A stretch of 64,000 bases of DNA, from contig NZ_BAGJ01000071.1 in the NCBI RefSeq assembly GCF_000308775.1, positions 1-64,000 of the forward strand, given 5' to 3'. Under the pieces are notes generated by a model. The model was not told the origin of the DNA. It worked only from the letters and a program-made list of their open reading frames with translations, and made no database searches. Numbering within the stretch: position 1 is the stretch's first letter; every line of letters starts with the position of its first letter. The stretch is from Nocardia testacea NBRC 100365. GTDB taxonomy: Bacteria > Actinomycetota > Actinomycetes > Mycobacteriales > Mycobacteriaceae. The position numbers and the translations under genes are program-made. Below, in pieces: positions 1 to 7,841 of this stretch.

Positions 1-1
1 G

Positions 2-304
2 GGCGAGGACTCCGGCGACGAGGTGGCCGAGGACGCCGGTGCGGCGGACGGAGGCGCCGAAGAGGACCGGGCCGCGGACACCGGAATCGCCACCGCCGCA
101 TCCTCTTCCGGGTCCGCCGTGGGAGAGGAAGCTCTCGGCGAATCCGTGGAGACCGGATCGGAAACCGCGGACTCCGGTGCGGTGGCGGCGAAGTCCGGTT
201 CGGCGACGGCGGAATCGCCGGCGGCCGAGACCGGGTCATCCGATGATTCGGTGCCGGCCGAGGACGGCGAAGCGGCCGAATCCGCTGCCCCGCGAGGTAA
301 ATAG
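2..304 (+). CDS. Acidic Ala/Glu/Ser-rich C-terminal tail, probably of prolipoprotein diacylglyceryl transferase (partial)
   Basis: The reading frame is open from the window edge and ends at TAG 302-304, so only the last ~100 residues are seen. They are a low-complexity acidic tail made almost only of Ala, Glu, Asp, Ser, Gly and Thr, with no fold or motif. In Mycobacterium and relatives the gene lgt lies just upstream of pyk, and its product carries a long charged C-terminal extension. That gene order is the only reason for the suggestion. An internal GTG at 23 is not a credible start because the frame continues upstream. Any acidic-tailed membrane protein would fit equally well by sequence alone. 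Confidence 0.5.
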   Translation, partial: GEDSGDEVAEDAGAADGGAEEDRAADTGIATAASSSGSAVGEEALGESVETGSETADSGAVAAKSGSATAESPAAETGSSDDSVPAEDGEAAESAAPRGK

Positions 305-407
305 GACTCCGTTCGGCGGTCGGCGCGGGCGTCTGGCAGCATCTTGGCCCAGGGGAGGCGACATCGGGTTGTCTTCCGCTGCCGGGGGTACCGACCAAGG
401 AGGAACG

Positions 408-914
408 ATGACCGATCCGTACCAGCAGGGCGGACCGCAGTACGGCCCACCCGGAACCGGGCCGGACCTGAGCAAATCGCCCGGTGCGCCGGGCTATCCG
501 TCGCAGCCGCAGCCGCAGCCCTACCAGTCCTACCCGTCCCAGCCGCAGCCGTACCCGCCCCAGGGCGGCCAGTACGGGGCGCCTCCCGGCTACGGTCAGC
601 CCCCCGTCGGCTACGGCCCGCCGATGGGTCCGGGCGGGTACAACCCGATGGATCCCGAGGCGCCCTACGGCCGGGATATGAACGGTGTCCCGTACTCGGA
701 CAAGCAGAAACTGACCGCCGGCCTGCTGCAGATCTTCCTGGGCGCGTTCGGCGCGGGACGGTTCTACATCGGCGATACCGGTATCGCCATCGCCCAGATC
801 GCCGTCACCTGGCTCACCTGTGGTTTCGGTGGTATCTGGCCGCTGATCGACGGCATCATGATGCTCACCGGCAGTGTGCAGGACCCGCAGGGGCGCCCAC
901 TGCGCGAGAACTGA
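408..914 (+). CDS. TM2 domain membrane protein with Pro/Gln/Tyr-rich N-terminus
   Basis: This 168-residue protein starts at ATG 408 behind a good ribosome binding site (AAGGAGG near 397-403). Residues ~1-95 are a disordered Pro/Gln/Gly/Tyr-rich segment with repeated PSQPQPQPYQ-like units. Residues ~100-160 form a TM2 domain: a charged lead-in (SDKQKLTAGLL), a first membrane segment with GAFGAGRFYIGD, then a second containing GFGGIWPLIDGIMML. TM2 proteins are small two-pass membrane proteins of unclear function. The proline-rich cytoplasmic part may bind partners. It lies between the probable lgt tail and pyk, the same neighbourhood as in mycobacteria. A strong hairpin follows the gene. Confidence 0.85.
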   Translation: MTDPYQQGGPQYGPPGTGPDLSKSPGAPGYPSQPQPQPYQSYPSQPQPYPPQGGQYGAPPGYGQPPVGYGPPMGPGGYNPMDPEAPYGRDMNGVPYSDKQKLTAGLLQIFLGAFGAGRFYIGDTGIAIAQIAVTWLTCGFGGIWPLIDGIMMLTGSVQDPQGRPLREN

Positions 915-932
915 CCCGCCACACACTTTCCG

Positions 933-958
933 CAGACCCCCGGTTCCCCGGGGGTCTG
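933..958 (+). terminator. Intrinsic terminator hairpin after the TM2 gene
   Basis: A perfect 11-bp stem CAGACCCCCGG (933-943) pairs with CCGGGGGTCTG (948-958) around a 4-base loop, 18 bases after the TM2 stop codon. There is no clear T-run, which is usual for actinobacterial terminators. Confidence 0.75.
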
Positions 959-1187
959 TCCCGTCTTCCGGCCGGTCCACGCGTCGCCGCGATGCGGGTC
1001 GTCATCCGGGCGGGCGGGCCCGCGAGATGCCCGATCGCGTGTGGCGTAGCGCGGAGTTCATCAATGTGTAGCTATCCGGTGAATTTTGTATGGCAGAGTT
1101 AGCTTCGCAGGTCTGCCCGCTGATTCGCCCGGGTTCCGGTCCGGCGGATCGCCCGGGGGCGGACGGAACGGGACAACGCGGCAGGAT

Positions 1188-1193
1188 TAGGCT
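1188..1193 (+). promoter_or_regulatory. Probable -10 box of leaderless pyk transcript
   Basis: TAGGCT matches the actinobacterial TANNNT -10 hexamer. It lies six bases before the GTG at 1200, so transcription would start at or beside the start codon. No Shine-Dalgarno sequence is visible in front of pyk. Confidence 0.5.
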
Positions 1194-1199
1194 CGACAC

Positions 1200-2618
1200 G
1201 TGATGCGACGGACGAAGATTGTGTGCACCCTCGGCCCGGCCACTGCCACCGAGGAACGTATTCGAGAGCTCGTCGAGAGTGGTATGGATGTCGCCCGGCT
1301 CAATTTCAGCCACGGCGAGCACTCCGACCACGCCGAAAACTACAAGAAGGTGCGGCAGGCCTGCGACGATCTCGGCCGCGCCGTCGGCATACTCGCCGAT
1401 CTGCAAGGCCCCAAGATCCGGCTGGGTCGTTTCGCCGAGGACCGGACGATCTGGGCGACCGGTGAGACCGTGCGGATCACCGTCGACGAGATCGTCGGCA
1501 GCCACGACCGCGTCTCCACCACCTACAAACAGCTCGCCGCCGACGCCAAATCCGGCGACCGGCTGCTGGTCGACGACGGCAAGGTCGGGCTCGAGGTGAT
1601 CCGCGTCGAGGGCAACGACGTGGTGTGCGAGGTGACCGAGGGCGGCCCGGTCAGCAACAACAAAGGTGTTTCGCTGCCGGGCATGGACGTTTCGGTGCCC
1701 GCGCTGTCGGACAAGGACATCGAGGATCTGGAATTCGCCCTCAACCTGGGCGTGGACTTCATCGCACTGTCTTTTGTGCGCTCTCCCTCCGATATCGAAC
1801 TCGTCCACGATGTGATGGACCGGGTCGGCCGCCGGGTGCCGGTGATCGGCAAATTGGAGAAGCCCGAGGCCATCGACAACCTCGAGGCCGTGGTCCTGGC
1901 GTTCGACGCGGTCATGGTGGCCCGCGGCGACCTCGGTGTGGAACTGCCGCTCGAGCAGGTGCCGATCGTGCAGAAGCGGGCGATCCAGATGGCGCGGGAG
2001 AATGCCAAGCCGGTCATTGTGGCCACCCAGATGCTCGAATCGATGATCGAGAACTCGCGGCCCACGCGCGCGGAGGCCTCGGATGTGGCGAACGCGGTGC
2101 TCGACGGCGCGGACGCGGTCATGCTGTCCGGGGAGACCTCGGTCGGTAAGTATCCGATCGAGACCGTGCGCACCATGGCCCGCATCGTGCACGCGGTGGA
2201 GACCGAATCCACCAGCGTCCCGCCGCTCACCCACACCCCGCGGACCAAGCGCGGTGTGATCTCCTACGCCGCCCGCGATATCGGGGAACGTCTCAACGCC
2301 AAGGCGCTGGTGGCCTTCACCCAGTCCGGTGACACGGTGCGCCGGCTGGCCCGGCTGCACACGCCGCTGCCGCTGCTGGCGTTCACCCCCCTTCCGGAAG
2401 TGCGCAGTCAGCTGGCGCTGACCTGGGGTACCGAAACCTTCATCGTGCCCACCGTGGACAGCACCGATGCCATGATCAAACAGGTCGATCAGGCGCTGCT
2501 GAGCATGAACCGGTATCGCAAGGGCGACCTCGTGGTCATCGTCGCGGGCTCTCCTCCCGGTACCGTCGGTTCCACCAACCTGATCCATGTGCACCGTATC
2601 GGCGAGGAGGACCACTGA
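1200..2618 (+). CDS. pyk: Pyruvate kinase
   Basis: Converts phosphoenolpyruvate and ADP to pyruvate and ATP in the last step of glycolysis. The 472 residues equal the usual actinobacterial length. The N-terminus has the KIVCTLGPAT nucleotide/substrate motif, and NFSHG follows near residue 38. The family signature VIGKLEKPEAI carries the catalytic Lys at about 218, with metal-binding ARGDLGVELP downstream and the MLESMI element near 280. The remainder is the C-terminal regulatory alpha/beta domain. The start is GTG 1200, immediately followed by ATG 1203. The GTG is preferred because it sits seven bases after a TAGGCT -10 box, which implies a leaderless mRNA. The tesB gene follows closely and may be co-transcribed. 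Confidence 0.97.
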   Translation: MMRRTKIVCTLGPATATEERIRELVESGMDVARLNFSHGEHSDHAENYKKVRQACDDLGRAVGILADLQGPKIRLGRFAEDRTIWATGETVRITVDEIVGSHDRVSTTYKQLAADAKSGDRLLVDDGKVGLEVIRVEGNDVVCEVTEGGPVSNNKGVSLPGMDVSVPALSDKDIEDLEFALNLGVDFIALSFVRSPSDIELVHDVMDRVGRRVPVIGKLEKPEAIDNLEAVVLAFDAVMVARGDLGVELPLEQVPIVQKRAIQMARENAKPVIVATQMLESMIENSRPTRAEASDVANAVLDGADAVMLSGETSVGKYPIETVRTMARIVHAVETESTSVPPLTHTPRTKRGVISYAARDIGERLNAKALVAFTQSGDTVRRLARLHTPLPLLAFTPLPEVRSQLALTWGTETFIVPTVDSTDAMIKQVDQALLSMNRYRKGDLVVIVAGSPPGTVGSTNLIHVHRIGEEDH

Positions 2619-2643
2619 TGACCGAGGATCGCGGAGCTGCCCG

Positions 2644-3537
2644 GTGAGCGCGCCGGTCGGCGACCCGGTGACGGACAACCACACCGATCTCGACACTCTG
2701 CTCGAACTGCTGGATCTCGAGATGGTGTCCGAGGACGTCTTCCTCGGACACCATCCGGCGAAGGTGTCCAGCCGGACCTTCGGGGGCCAGCTCGTCTCCC
2801 AGGCGGTGATCGCGGCGGGCCGGACCGCCGGACATCGCCCGATCCACGCGCTGAACGCGCATTTCGTGCGCGGCGGCGATGTGAAGAAACCGATCGAGTA
2901 CCACGTCGAGCGGCATCGCGACGGCCGGGCATTCGCCAACCGTACGGTTACCGCCACCCAGGACGGCCAGGAACTGTTCGTCATGCTGGCCTCGTTCCAG
3001 GAATGGGGTAAGGGCCTCGAGCATGCGCACGAGCGGCCCGATGTGCCCGATCCGGAGACGCTGCCGCGGATCCAGGAGAGCTTCGCCGGGTTCGAGGACA
3101 AACTCGAGATGTTCGTCAACGCCCCGCATCCGATCGATATGCGGTACACGAACGATCCGGCCTGGATTCTCAAGGGCACCGGGGAGAAGCTCAACCACAA
3201 CCGGGTGTGGATGCGCGCCGACGGCACCCTGCCCGACGATCCGCTGATCCATGTCGCGGCGCTGAGCTATTCCTCCGACACCACCGTGCTCGATTCGATC
3301 CTCACCACGCACGGTCTGTCGTGGGGTCTGGACCGGATCGTGGCCGCCACCGTGAACCATTCCATCTGGTTCCACCGGCCGTTCCGTTTCGACGACTGGG
3401 CGCTGTACTCGACCGAGTCCCCGGTCGCCGCGGGATCACGCGGCCTGGCCACCGGCCGGTTCTACTCGCGCGCGGGTGACCTGCTGGCCACCACGGTGCA
3501 GGAGGGCGTGATCCGGCACTTTCCGGCCCGCCGCTGA
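2644..3537 (+). CDS. tesB: Acyl-CoA thioesterase II (TesB family)
   Basis: A 297-residue double-hotdog thioesterase that hydrolyses acyl-CoA to free fatty acid and CoA. Motifs of the first hotdog are SSRTFGGQLVSQAVIAAGRT and HALNAHFVRGGD. The second carries the LSYSSDTTVLDSI segment with the conserved Asp and then the HSIWFHRPFRFDDWALY strand near the C-terminus. GTG 2644 is chosen because GGAGCTG precedes it and the length fits the family; GTG 2668 is also possible. It lies 25 bases after pyk, the order seen in M. tuberculosis (pykA-tesB1), so the two are probably co-transcribed. A nine-codon ATG frame, whose ATG uses the last base of the pyk stop codon, ends over this GTG and could couple translation. 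Confidence 0.93.
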   Translation: MSAPVGDPVTDNHTDLDTLLELLDLEMVSEDVFLGHHPAKVSSRTFGGQLVSQAVIAAGRTAGHRPIHALNAHFVRGGDVKKPIEYHVERHRDGRAFANRTVTATQDGQELFVMLASFQEWGKGLEHAHERPDVPDPETLPRIQESFAGFEDKLEMFVNAPHPIDMRYTNDPAWILKGTGEKLNHNRVWMRADGTLPDDPLIHVAALSYSSDTTVLDSILTTHGLSWGLDRIVAATVNHSIWFHRPFRFDDWALYSTESPVAAGSRGLATGRFYSRAGDLLATTVQEGVIRHFPARR

Positions 3538-3556
3538 GCGGTGGCGCCCTGCCGGA

Positions 3557-3964
3557 TCAGAGGCGCTCCGGCAGTAGCGGCTCCCATTCGAGATCGGTGC
3601 GCTGTTCGGCGCTGAAGGTGAACGGAGCGCCGGGGCCGTGCGCGTCCAGGCCCCGGAGCAGCCGGTGTTCGAGAGCGGCGAGATATCCATCGGTGAGTTC
3701 GGCCGGATCGCCGGCCAGGCTCAGCGCGATCTCGAACGTCGCGTGGCCCTGCGGCTGCGCTCCCGGATTGGCCGTGCGCCAGCGATTATCGAACTCGCGG
3801 TGCCGGGAATCGTCCTCGGCGACGGGCAGGGTGAAACGCCACGCGCAGATATCACCGTCGCCCAGATGCTCGTCCAGTTCCGCTCTGACGGTGTCGACGA
3901 GATCGTCCAGGATTTCCGGTGTCACATAAACATGAAGCGAAACATCCGAAATGCGTTTCGGCAT
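3557..3964 (-). CDS. Conserved hypothetical protein, 135 aa
   Basis: I do not recognise this family. The protein is soluble and acidic, with no signal peptide or membrane segment. It starts MPKRISDVSLHVYVTPEILD, which reads like a beta strand followed by a helix in a ferredoxin-like or ligand-binding fold. It has strong actinobacterial codon bias, with G or C at most third positions. It is convergent with tesB (19 bases between stops) and lies downstream of the tyrosine phosphatase on the same strand across a 248-base gap that shows no clear gene. Joint transcription with the phosphatase is possible but not shown. Confidence 0.6.
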   Translation of the reverse strand: MPKRISDVSLHVYVTPEILDDLVDTVRAELDEHLGDGDICAWRFTLPVAEDDSRHREFDNRWRTANPGAQPQGHATFEIALSLAGDPAELTDGYLAALEHRLLRGLDAHGPGAPFTFSAEQRTDLEWEPLLPERL

Positions 3965-4212
3965 GCCTGATTCCTGTCGTGTGTCGAACCTGCAACGGGA
4001 TCGGATTCTTCGGATCGATGGTCCGGATGGCGAGTGTAGTGCCCGGAACGTGGAAAGTCAGGTCGCGCGCCGGTATTCGCGGCCGGCCGGGGCGCGCGCG
4101 ATCCGTACGCGGGCCGGCCGTATGTGGCGGGCCGGGTTCGGCAGCGGAACGGCGCCGCGTACCCGGCGCGCGGGCCGCGCGCCGGGTCACACCGATGTTC
4201 GGGCTCGGGTCC

Positions 4213-4842
4213 TCATGCGTACCAGCCGGTGTGCTGGGCCGCGACCAGCGGCGAGAGCCGGGTCGTCGCGGCATTCGGTCGCACTACCAGGGGCGGCCGG
4301 CCCCAGTGCTGATCCCCGGGCGTGGCGGCGGGGGCCAGGGCCACCAGAAGCGGTACCAGCGCATCGGCGATCCGGTCACCGACCTCGCAGTACGCCTTGG
4401 CCGACAGGCCGACCGGGTCGGCGATGTTCTCCCGCCCGACCCGGGACAGGTTGTGCCGGTAGCGATGCAGATCGGCCACGGTGCGGGCGCCGGTCACGCG
4501 GGCGATCCGATAGGCCTCCGGCAACGTGAAGGTCCGGGAGGCCGAGCCGGCGGCCGTTTCGCCGACCTCGTCGCGAATGTTCTCGCTCATGGTGAGTACG
4601 AGATCCGCGCGGTCGATATGCTCGGGCCTGAGTTTGCGAGCACGGAAACCGCTGGGATCCCCACCGAGCCCGGTGATGGCCTCGGCCGCCCGCGGTTCCA
4701 CCGGGAACCCCACCAGGGCGCGAGTGCCGGCACTTTCGGCGGTGATGCCGGTGAGCCGGTATTCGACCGCGATGGAACGGGTGAGTCGTTCGGCTATCAC
4801 CGACCGGCACACGTTTCCATTGCAGACGAACAGGATGTGCAT
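4213..4842 (-). CDS. Low-molecular-weight protein tyrosine phosphatase with C-terminal extension
   Basis: This 209-residue protein begins MHILFVCNGNVCRS, so the CX5R phosphate-binding loop (Cys7 nucleophile, Arg13) is at the very N-terminus as in all LMW-PTPs. The general-acid Asp is expected in the late ENIADPVGLS segment. The enzyme dephosphorylates phosphotyrosine; bacterial members often act on kinases or sugar-nucleotide enzymes of envelope assembly. The usual family length is about 150-165, so the last ~40 residues (rich in Pro, Ala, Arg) are an extension. The ATG at 4842 is chosen over a longer frame from 4878 because it places the loop at residue 7. It is divergent from the DUF1254 gene across a 312-base gap. 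Confidence 0.85.
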   Translation of the reverse strand: MHILFVCNGNVCRSVIAERLTRSIAVEYRLTGITAESAGTRALVGFPVEPRAAEAITGLGGDPSGFRARKLRPEHIDRADLVLTMSENIRDEVGETAAGSASRTFTLPEAYRIARVTGARTVADLHRYRHNLSRVGRENIADPVGLSAKAYCEVGDRIADALVPLLVALAPAATPGDQHWGRPPLVVRPNAATTRLSPLVAAQHTGWYA

Positions 4843-5154
4843 GGCGCAACGGTAATTCGTGCTGCCCGCGCCCGGCATCGGTCTCTGTGCGATATCACAG
4901 CTCTTCGAGTGTCAATTCATCTGCGTGTAGCGTGCCGTACACGAATCCGGCCGGAGTTTTCCCGGCGGTACGAAAAATGTTTCCGTGAATACCGTGCCGG
5001 AGGCTCGGGCGGCAGTGGCATATGACGAAACGATCGACGCCCACCGCGTCGACGGCGGGTTCACCCGGTCCGGGTGAACCGGCACGCACAGCCCGCGCCG
5101 TACGGTCGCCGAAGTATGCCCGGAGGACCGTCTGGCAAGGGAAGGTGGCTGCTC
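4843..5154. promoter_or_regulatory. Divergent promoter region with inverted repeat
   Basis: This intergenic space lies between the phosphatase gene (minus) and the DUF1254 gene (plus). It contains the inverted repeat CTGTG-CGATAT-CACAG at 4884-4899, close to the phosphatase start. This resembles a CRP-family site, but the TGTG..CACA spacing differs from the usual CRP spacing. No other gene is visible here. Confidence 0.4.
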
Positions 5155-6516
5155 ATGGCCGGCTCTGTCGGTGTCGCGGGTCCGAAGATGACACCGGACC
5201 ACGCGCGGGCGGTGGCGCGGACGGCGTACCTGTGGGGCTGGCCGCTGGTGAACATGCACAACCGTCGCGTCGCGATGGCCCAGCTCCCGGAACCCGGGCT
5301 GCTGGCCGGGGTCGTACCCGCCGGACCGCCCGGCACGCTGAGCATGCTGGGCGATTACATCCGGCCCGAGGAACGGCTCGTCGCCTGCCCGGACCAGGAT
5401 GTCGTCTACGGGTTCGGCGTCCTGGACGCGCGGCTGGAGCCCTCGGTGGTGCAGGTGCCCGAATTCGGTGACCGGTTCTGGGTGTACCAGGCGGTGGATC
5501 AGCGCACCGATTCGTTCGCCCGGCTCGGCGCCGGGCACGGGACCGCGCCCGGGTTCTATCTGCTCGCCCACGAATCGTGGACGGGCACGGTCCCCGCCGG
5601 GGTCACGGGTGTCTTCCGCTACGACACCCGCTGCGCGGTGGTGATCCCACGGGTCTTTCTCGACGACACCGCGCGCGACCGCGCGGCGATCGCCCCACTG
5701 CTGGACCGCATCGATATGTATGCCCTGTCGGAGTTCGACGGCAGTGTGCGGATCGCCGACCGGTCGGCGCTGCCCTCCTTCGGTGCCGCCGCCCGGAACC
5801 GGAACGAGACGCAGTGGGTGGATCCGGAACAGTTCTTCTCCGTGCTGGGTGAGGTCCTCGACGAGGTGCCGCCGCGGCCGGGCGAACAAGCGCTGTACGG
5901 GTGGTTCCGCGCCGTGCTGGCCGCGGCCGCGCACGATCAGGAGATCGCCGAGGCGCTGCGGCGGGCGGCGGTCGACGCCGACGCGGTGGTGGGGGAGTTG
6001 TTCGAGTTCCGCAATATCGGCCTCCCGGTGGCCCGGCACTGGACCACCCCGCACAACGGCGCCGCGTTCGGGACCGACTACCTGTCCCGGACCGCGATGG
6101 CGAAATCGAATATCTTCGTCAACACCCCGGAGGAAACCGCCTACTTCAATCAGGATCTCGACGACAGCGGCGCCCGGTTGCACGGTGCCCGCACCTACAC
6201 CGTGCACTTTCCCGCCGGGCAGTTGCCGCCGGTCCGGGGTTTCTGGTCGCTGACGGTCTACAACAGGCAGCACTTCTTCCACTCCAACGAACTGGATCGA
6301 TATTCGCTGGGGACCAGGAATCAGGACCTCACCTACGGTGACGACGGCTCCCTCACGCTCACGGTCGGCGGCGCCGGTCCCAGCGATCCCGGACAGCTCG
6401 CCAACTGGCTGCCCGCGCCCGATGACGAATTCTCGCTCTGCCTGCGTGCCTATTGGCCGGAATCCGGCGTGCTCGACGGCAGCTGGTCTCCGCCCGCGGT
6501 CACACCGGGGAGGTGA
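5155..6516 (+). CDS. DUF1254 / DUF1214 domain protein
   Basis: This protein of about 453 residues has the two-domain architecture of DUF1254 followed by DUF1214. The first part contains ARTAYLWGWPLVNMHN near the N-terminus, then PDQDVVYGFGVLDARLEPSV and FWVYQAVDQRTDSFARLG. The second part contains the hallmark FWSLTVYNRQHFFHSNELDRYSLG region and ends LPAPDDEFSLCLRAYWPE. The biochemical role of the family is unknown; many members are exported, but no signal peptide is seen here. ATG 5155 is preferred because GGGAAGG lies 9-15 bases upstream. Earlier in-frame starts (5074, 5116) would add a Pro/Arg-rich leader. It has no evident operon partner. Confidence 0.85.
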   Translation: MAGSVGVAGPKMTPDHARAVARTAYLWGWPLVNMHNRRVAMAQLPEPGLLAGVVPAGPPGTLSMLGDYIRPEERLVACPDQDVVYGFGVLDARLEPSVVQVPEFGDRFWVYQAVDQRTDSFARLGAGHGTAPGFYLLAHESWTGTVPAGVTGVFRYDTRCAVVIPRVFLDDTARDRAAIAPLLDRIDMYALSEFDGSVRIADRSALPSFGAAARNRNETQWVDPEQFFSVLGEVLDEVPPRPGEQALYGWFRAVLAAAAHDQEIAEALRRAAVDADAVVGELFEFRNIGLPVARHWTTPHNGAAFGTDYLSRTAMAKSNIFVNTPEETAYFNQDLDDSGARLHGARTYTVHFPAGQLPPVRGFWSLTVYNRQHFFHSNELDRYSLGTRNQDLTYGDDGSLTLTVGGAGPSDPGQLANWLPAPDDEFSLCLRAYWPESGVLDGSWSPPAVTPGR

Positions 6517-6749
6517 GCGGGCCTTTCCGGTGCGCCGACCGCCGGTTCTCCGCACCGGTCCTGGGGACCGGCCCGCCGGTGTCGTCGCTCGGCGACGTCG
6601 CGGGGGAACCGGCGCACGGCCACCTGTCACCGGGCGAGCCGGACGCGGTGGTGACGGGCAGGGACCTCGGGGCGCGAGCCGCCGCGGATCCACTGCGGAT
6701 CGGATGAAGGGGAAGGGGCGGCCCGGATCCGGAAATACCGGTCCGACCT

Positions 6750-6836
6750 TGGTGCCGAGTGTGGGACTCGAACCCACACGTCCTTTCGGACAACGGTTTT
6801 TGAGACCGTCGCGTCTGCCAGTTCCGCCAACTCGGC
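6750..6836 (-). tRNA. tRNA-Leu (anticodon CAA)
   Basis: On the minus strand the sequence begins GCCGAG (6836-6831) and ends CTCGGC followed by A and an encoded CCA (6750-6752). A five-pair anticodon stem ACGGT/ACCGT encloses the loop CTCAAAA, giving anticodon CAA, which reads the Leu codon TTG. The T arm GTGGGTTCGAGTCCCAC and a long variable arm (GTCCGAAAGGAC) identify a class II tRNA. The 87-base length fits tRNA-Leu. Confidence 0.97.
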
Positions 6837-7057
6837 GCACCGGGTGCACATAGTAGCCGCTGCGCGCCCGGAACACCGAATCGCGGGTGCCGCGATAGCG
6901 CCGGAACCGTGATACGCAGGGTATATGCACCGCCGATCACGGTGAAAGGTAGTCTCTACACCACCCGATCGCGTGACGGCGGATCGACGGCCGTGCCCCG
7001 GCCGGGATCCGTCGTCCGTGCTCTCGGGACGAGGCATCGGAACCAGAGGGGTCGTTT

Positions 7058-7654
7058 ATGAGCACTAGTGCGGACGCCGCGGCGAAACGCGTGGTCGTCG
7101 CCGAAGACGAGGCGTTGATCCGGATGGATCTGGTCGAGATGCTGACCGAAGAGGGATACCAGGTGGTGGGGGAGGCCGGGGACGGCCAGCAGGCGGTGGA
7201 TCTCGCGGTGGAGCACCGGCCGGATCTGGTGATCATGGATGTGAAGATGCCGCGCCGGGACGGAATCGACGCCGCGGCCGAGATCGCCTCGAAACGTGTT
7301 GCGCCCGTGGTCATCCTGACCGCGTTCAGCCAGCGCGATCTGGTCGAGCGGGCGCGCGATGCCGGTGCCATGGCCTACCTGGTGAAGCCGTTCACCAAAT
7401 CCGATCTGGTGCCGGCGATCGAGCTGGCGGCCAGCCGGTTCCACGAGATCACCGCGCTGGAGAGCGAGGTCGCCGGGCTGTCCGAGCGGTTGGAGACCCG
7501 GAAGCTCGTCGAGCGGGCCAAGGGTGTGCTCATGCAGACGCAGGGGCTCAGTGAGCCGCAGGCCTTCAAATGGATCCAGCGCACCGCCATGGATCGCCGC
7601 ACCACGATGAAGGCGGTGGCCGAGGTCGTCCTGGAGAATCTCACCCCGCAGTAA
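7058..7654 (+). CDS. pdtaR: PdtaR-type response regulator with ANTAR RNA-binding domain
   Basis: A 198-residue two-domain regulator. Residues ~11-125 are a receiver domain with acidic pocket E16-D17, phospho-acceptor D61 (LVIMDVKMP), and K110 in YLVKPF. Residues ~135-195 are an ANTAR domain (ERAKGVLMQTQGLSEPQAFKWI) that binds RNA hairpins and prevents transcription termination. In M. tuberculosis the orthologue Rv1626 is paired with the histidine kinase PdtaS encoded elsewhere. Here too no kinase is adjacent. ATG 7058 follows GAGGGG at a good distance. It is transcribed alone; the liv operon starts about 190 bases downstream. ANTAR targets would be two-hexaloop RNA motifs, none of which I could confirm nearby. 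Confidence 0.93.
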   Translation: MSTSADAAAKRVVVAEDEALIRMDLVEMLTEEGYQVVGEAGDGQQAVDLAVEHRPDLVIMDVKMPRRDGIDAAAEIASKRVAPVVILTAFSQRDLVERARDAGAMAYLVKPFTKSDLVPAIELAASRFHEITALESEVAGLSERLETRKLVERAKGVLMQTQGLSEPQAFKWIQRTAMDRRTTMKAVAEVVLENLTPQ

Positions 7655-7800
7655 TCCCCGCGGCGAGGCGCGGAGCGGCCTTAACAGCGCGGAAACACAA
7701 GCCCGAAAATAATTTGCGGCGACATCATCCCGATGATCCGAATGTGACACGGGATCAACATGCCGGAGTTATGTTTCTCACGAGTCGGAGTCTTCGGCTC

Positions 7801-7816
7801 CCTCGGCCGGCCGAGG
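7801..7816. promoter_or_regulatory. Perfect 16-bp palindrome upstream of livK
   Basis: CCTCGGCCGGCCGAGG is a perfect palindrome with no loop, 26 bases before the livK GTG. It could be an operator for the transporter operon or the base of a terminator for pdtaR. Sequence alone does not decide. Confidence 0.4.
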
Positions 7817-7841
7817 TTGATGAGGAACATAGGGGTAGATC

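Noticed and set aside
484-681. DNA repeat array in the TM2 gene
   Set aside because: The repetition comes from codons of the Pro/Gln/Tyr-rich protein segment, not from a separate DNA element.
4884-4899. CRP binding site
   Set aside because: The TGTG..CACA spacing does not match the usual CRP site, and the arms are only five bases.
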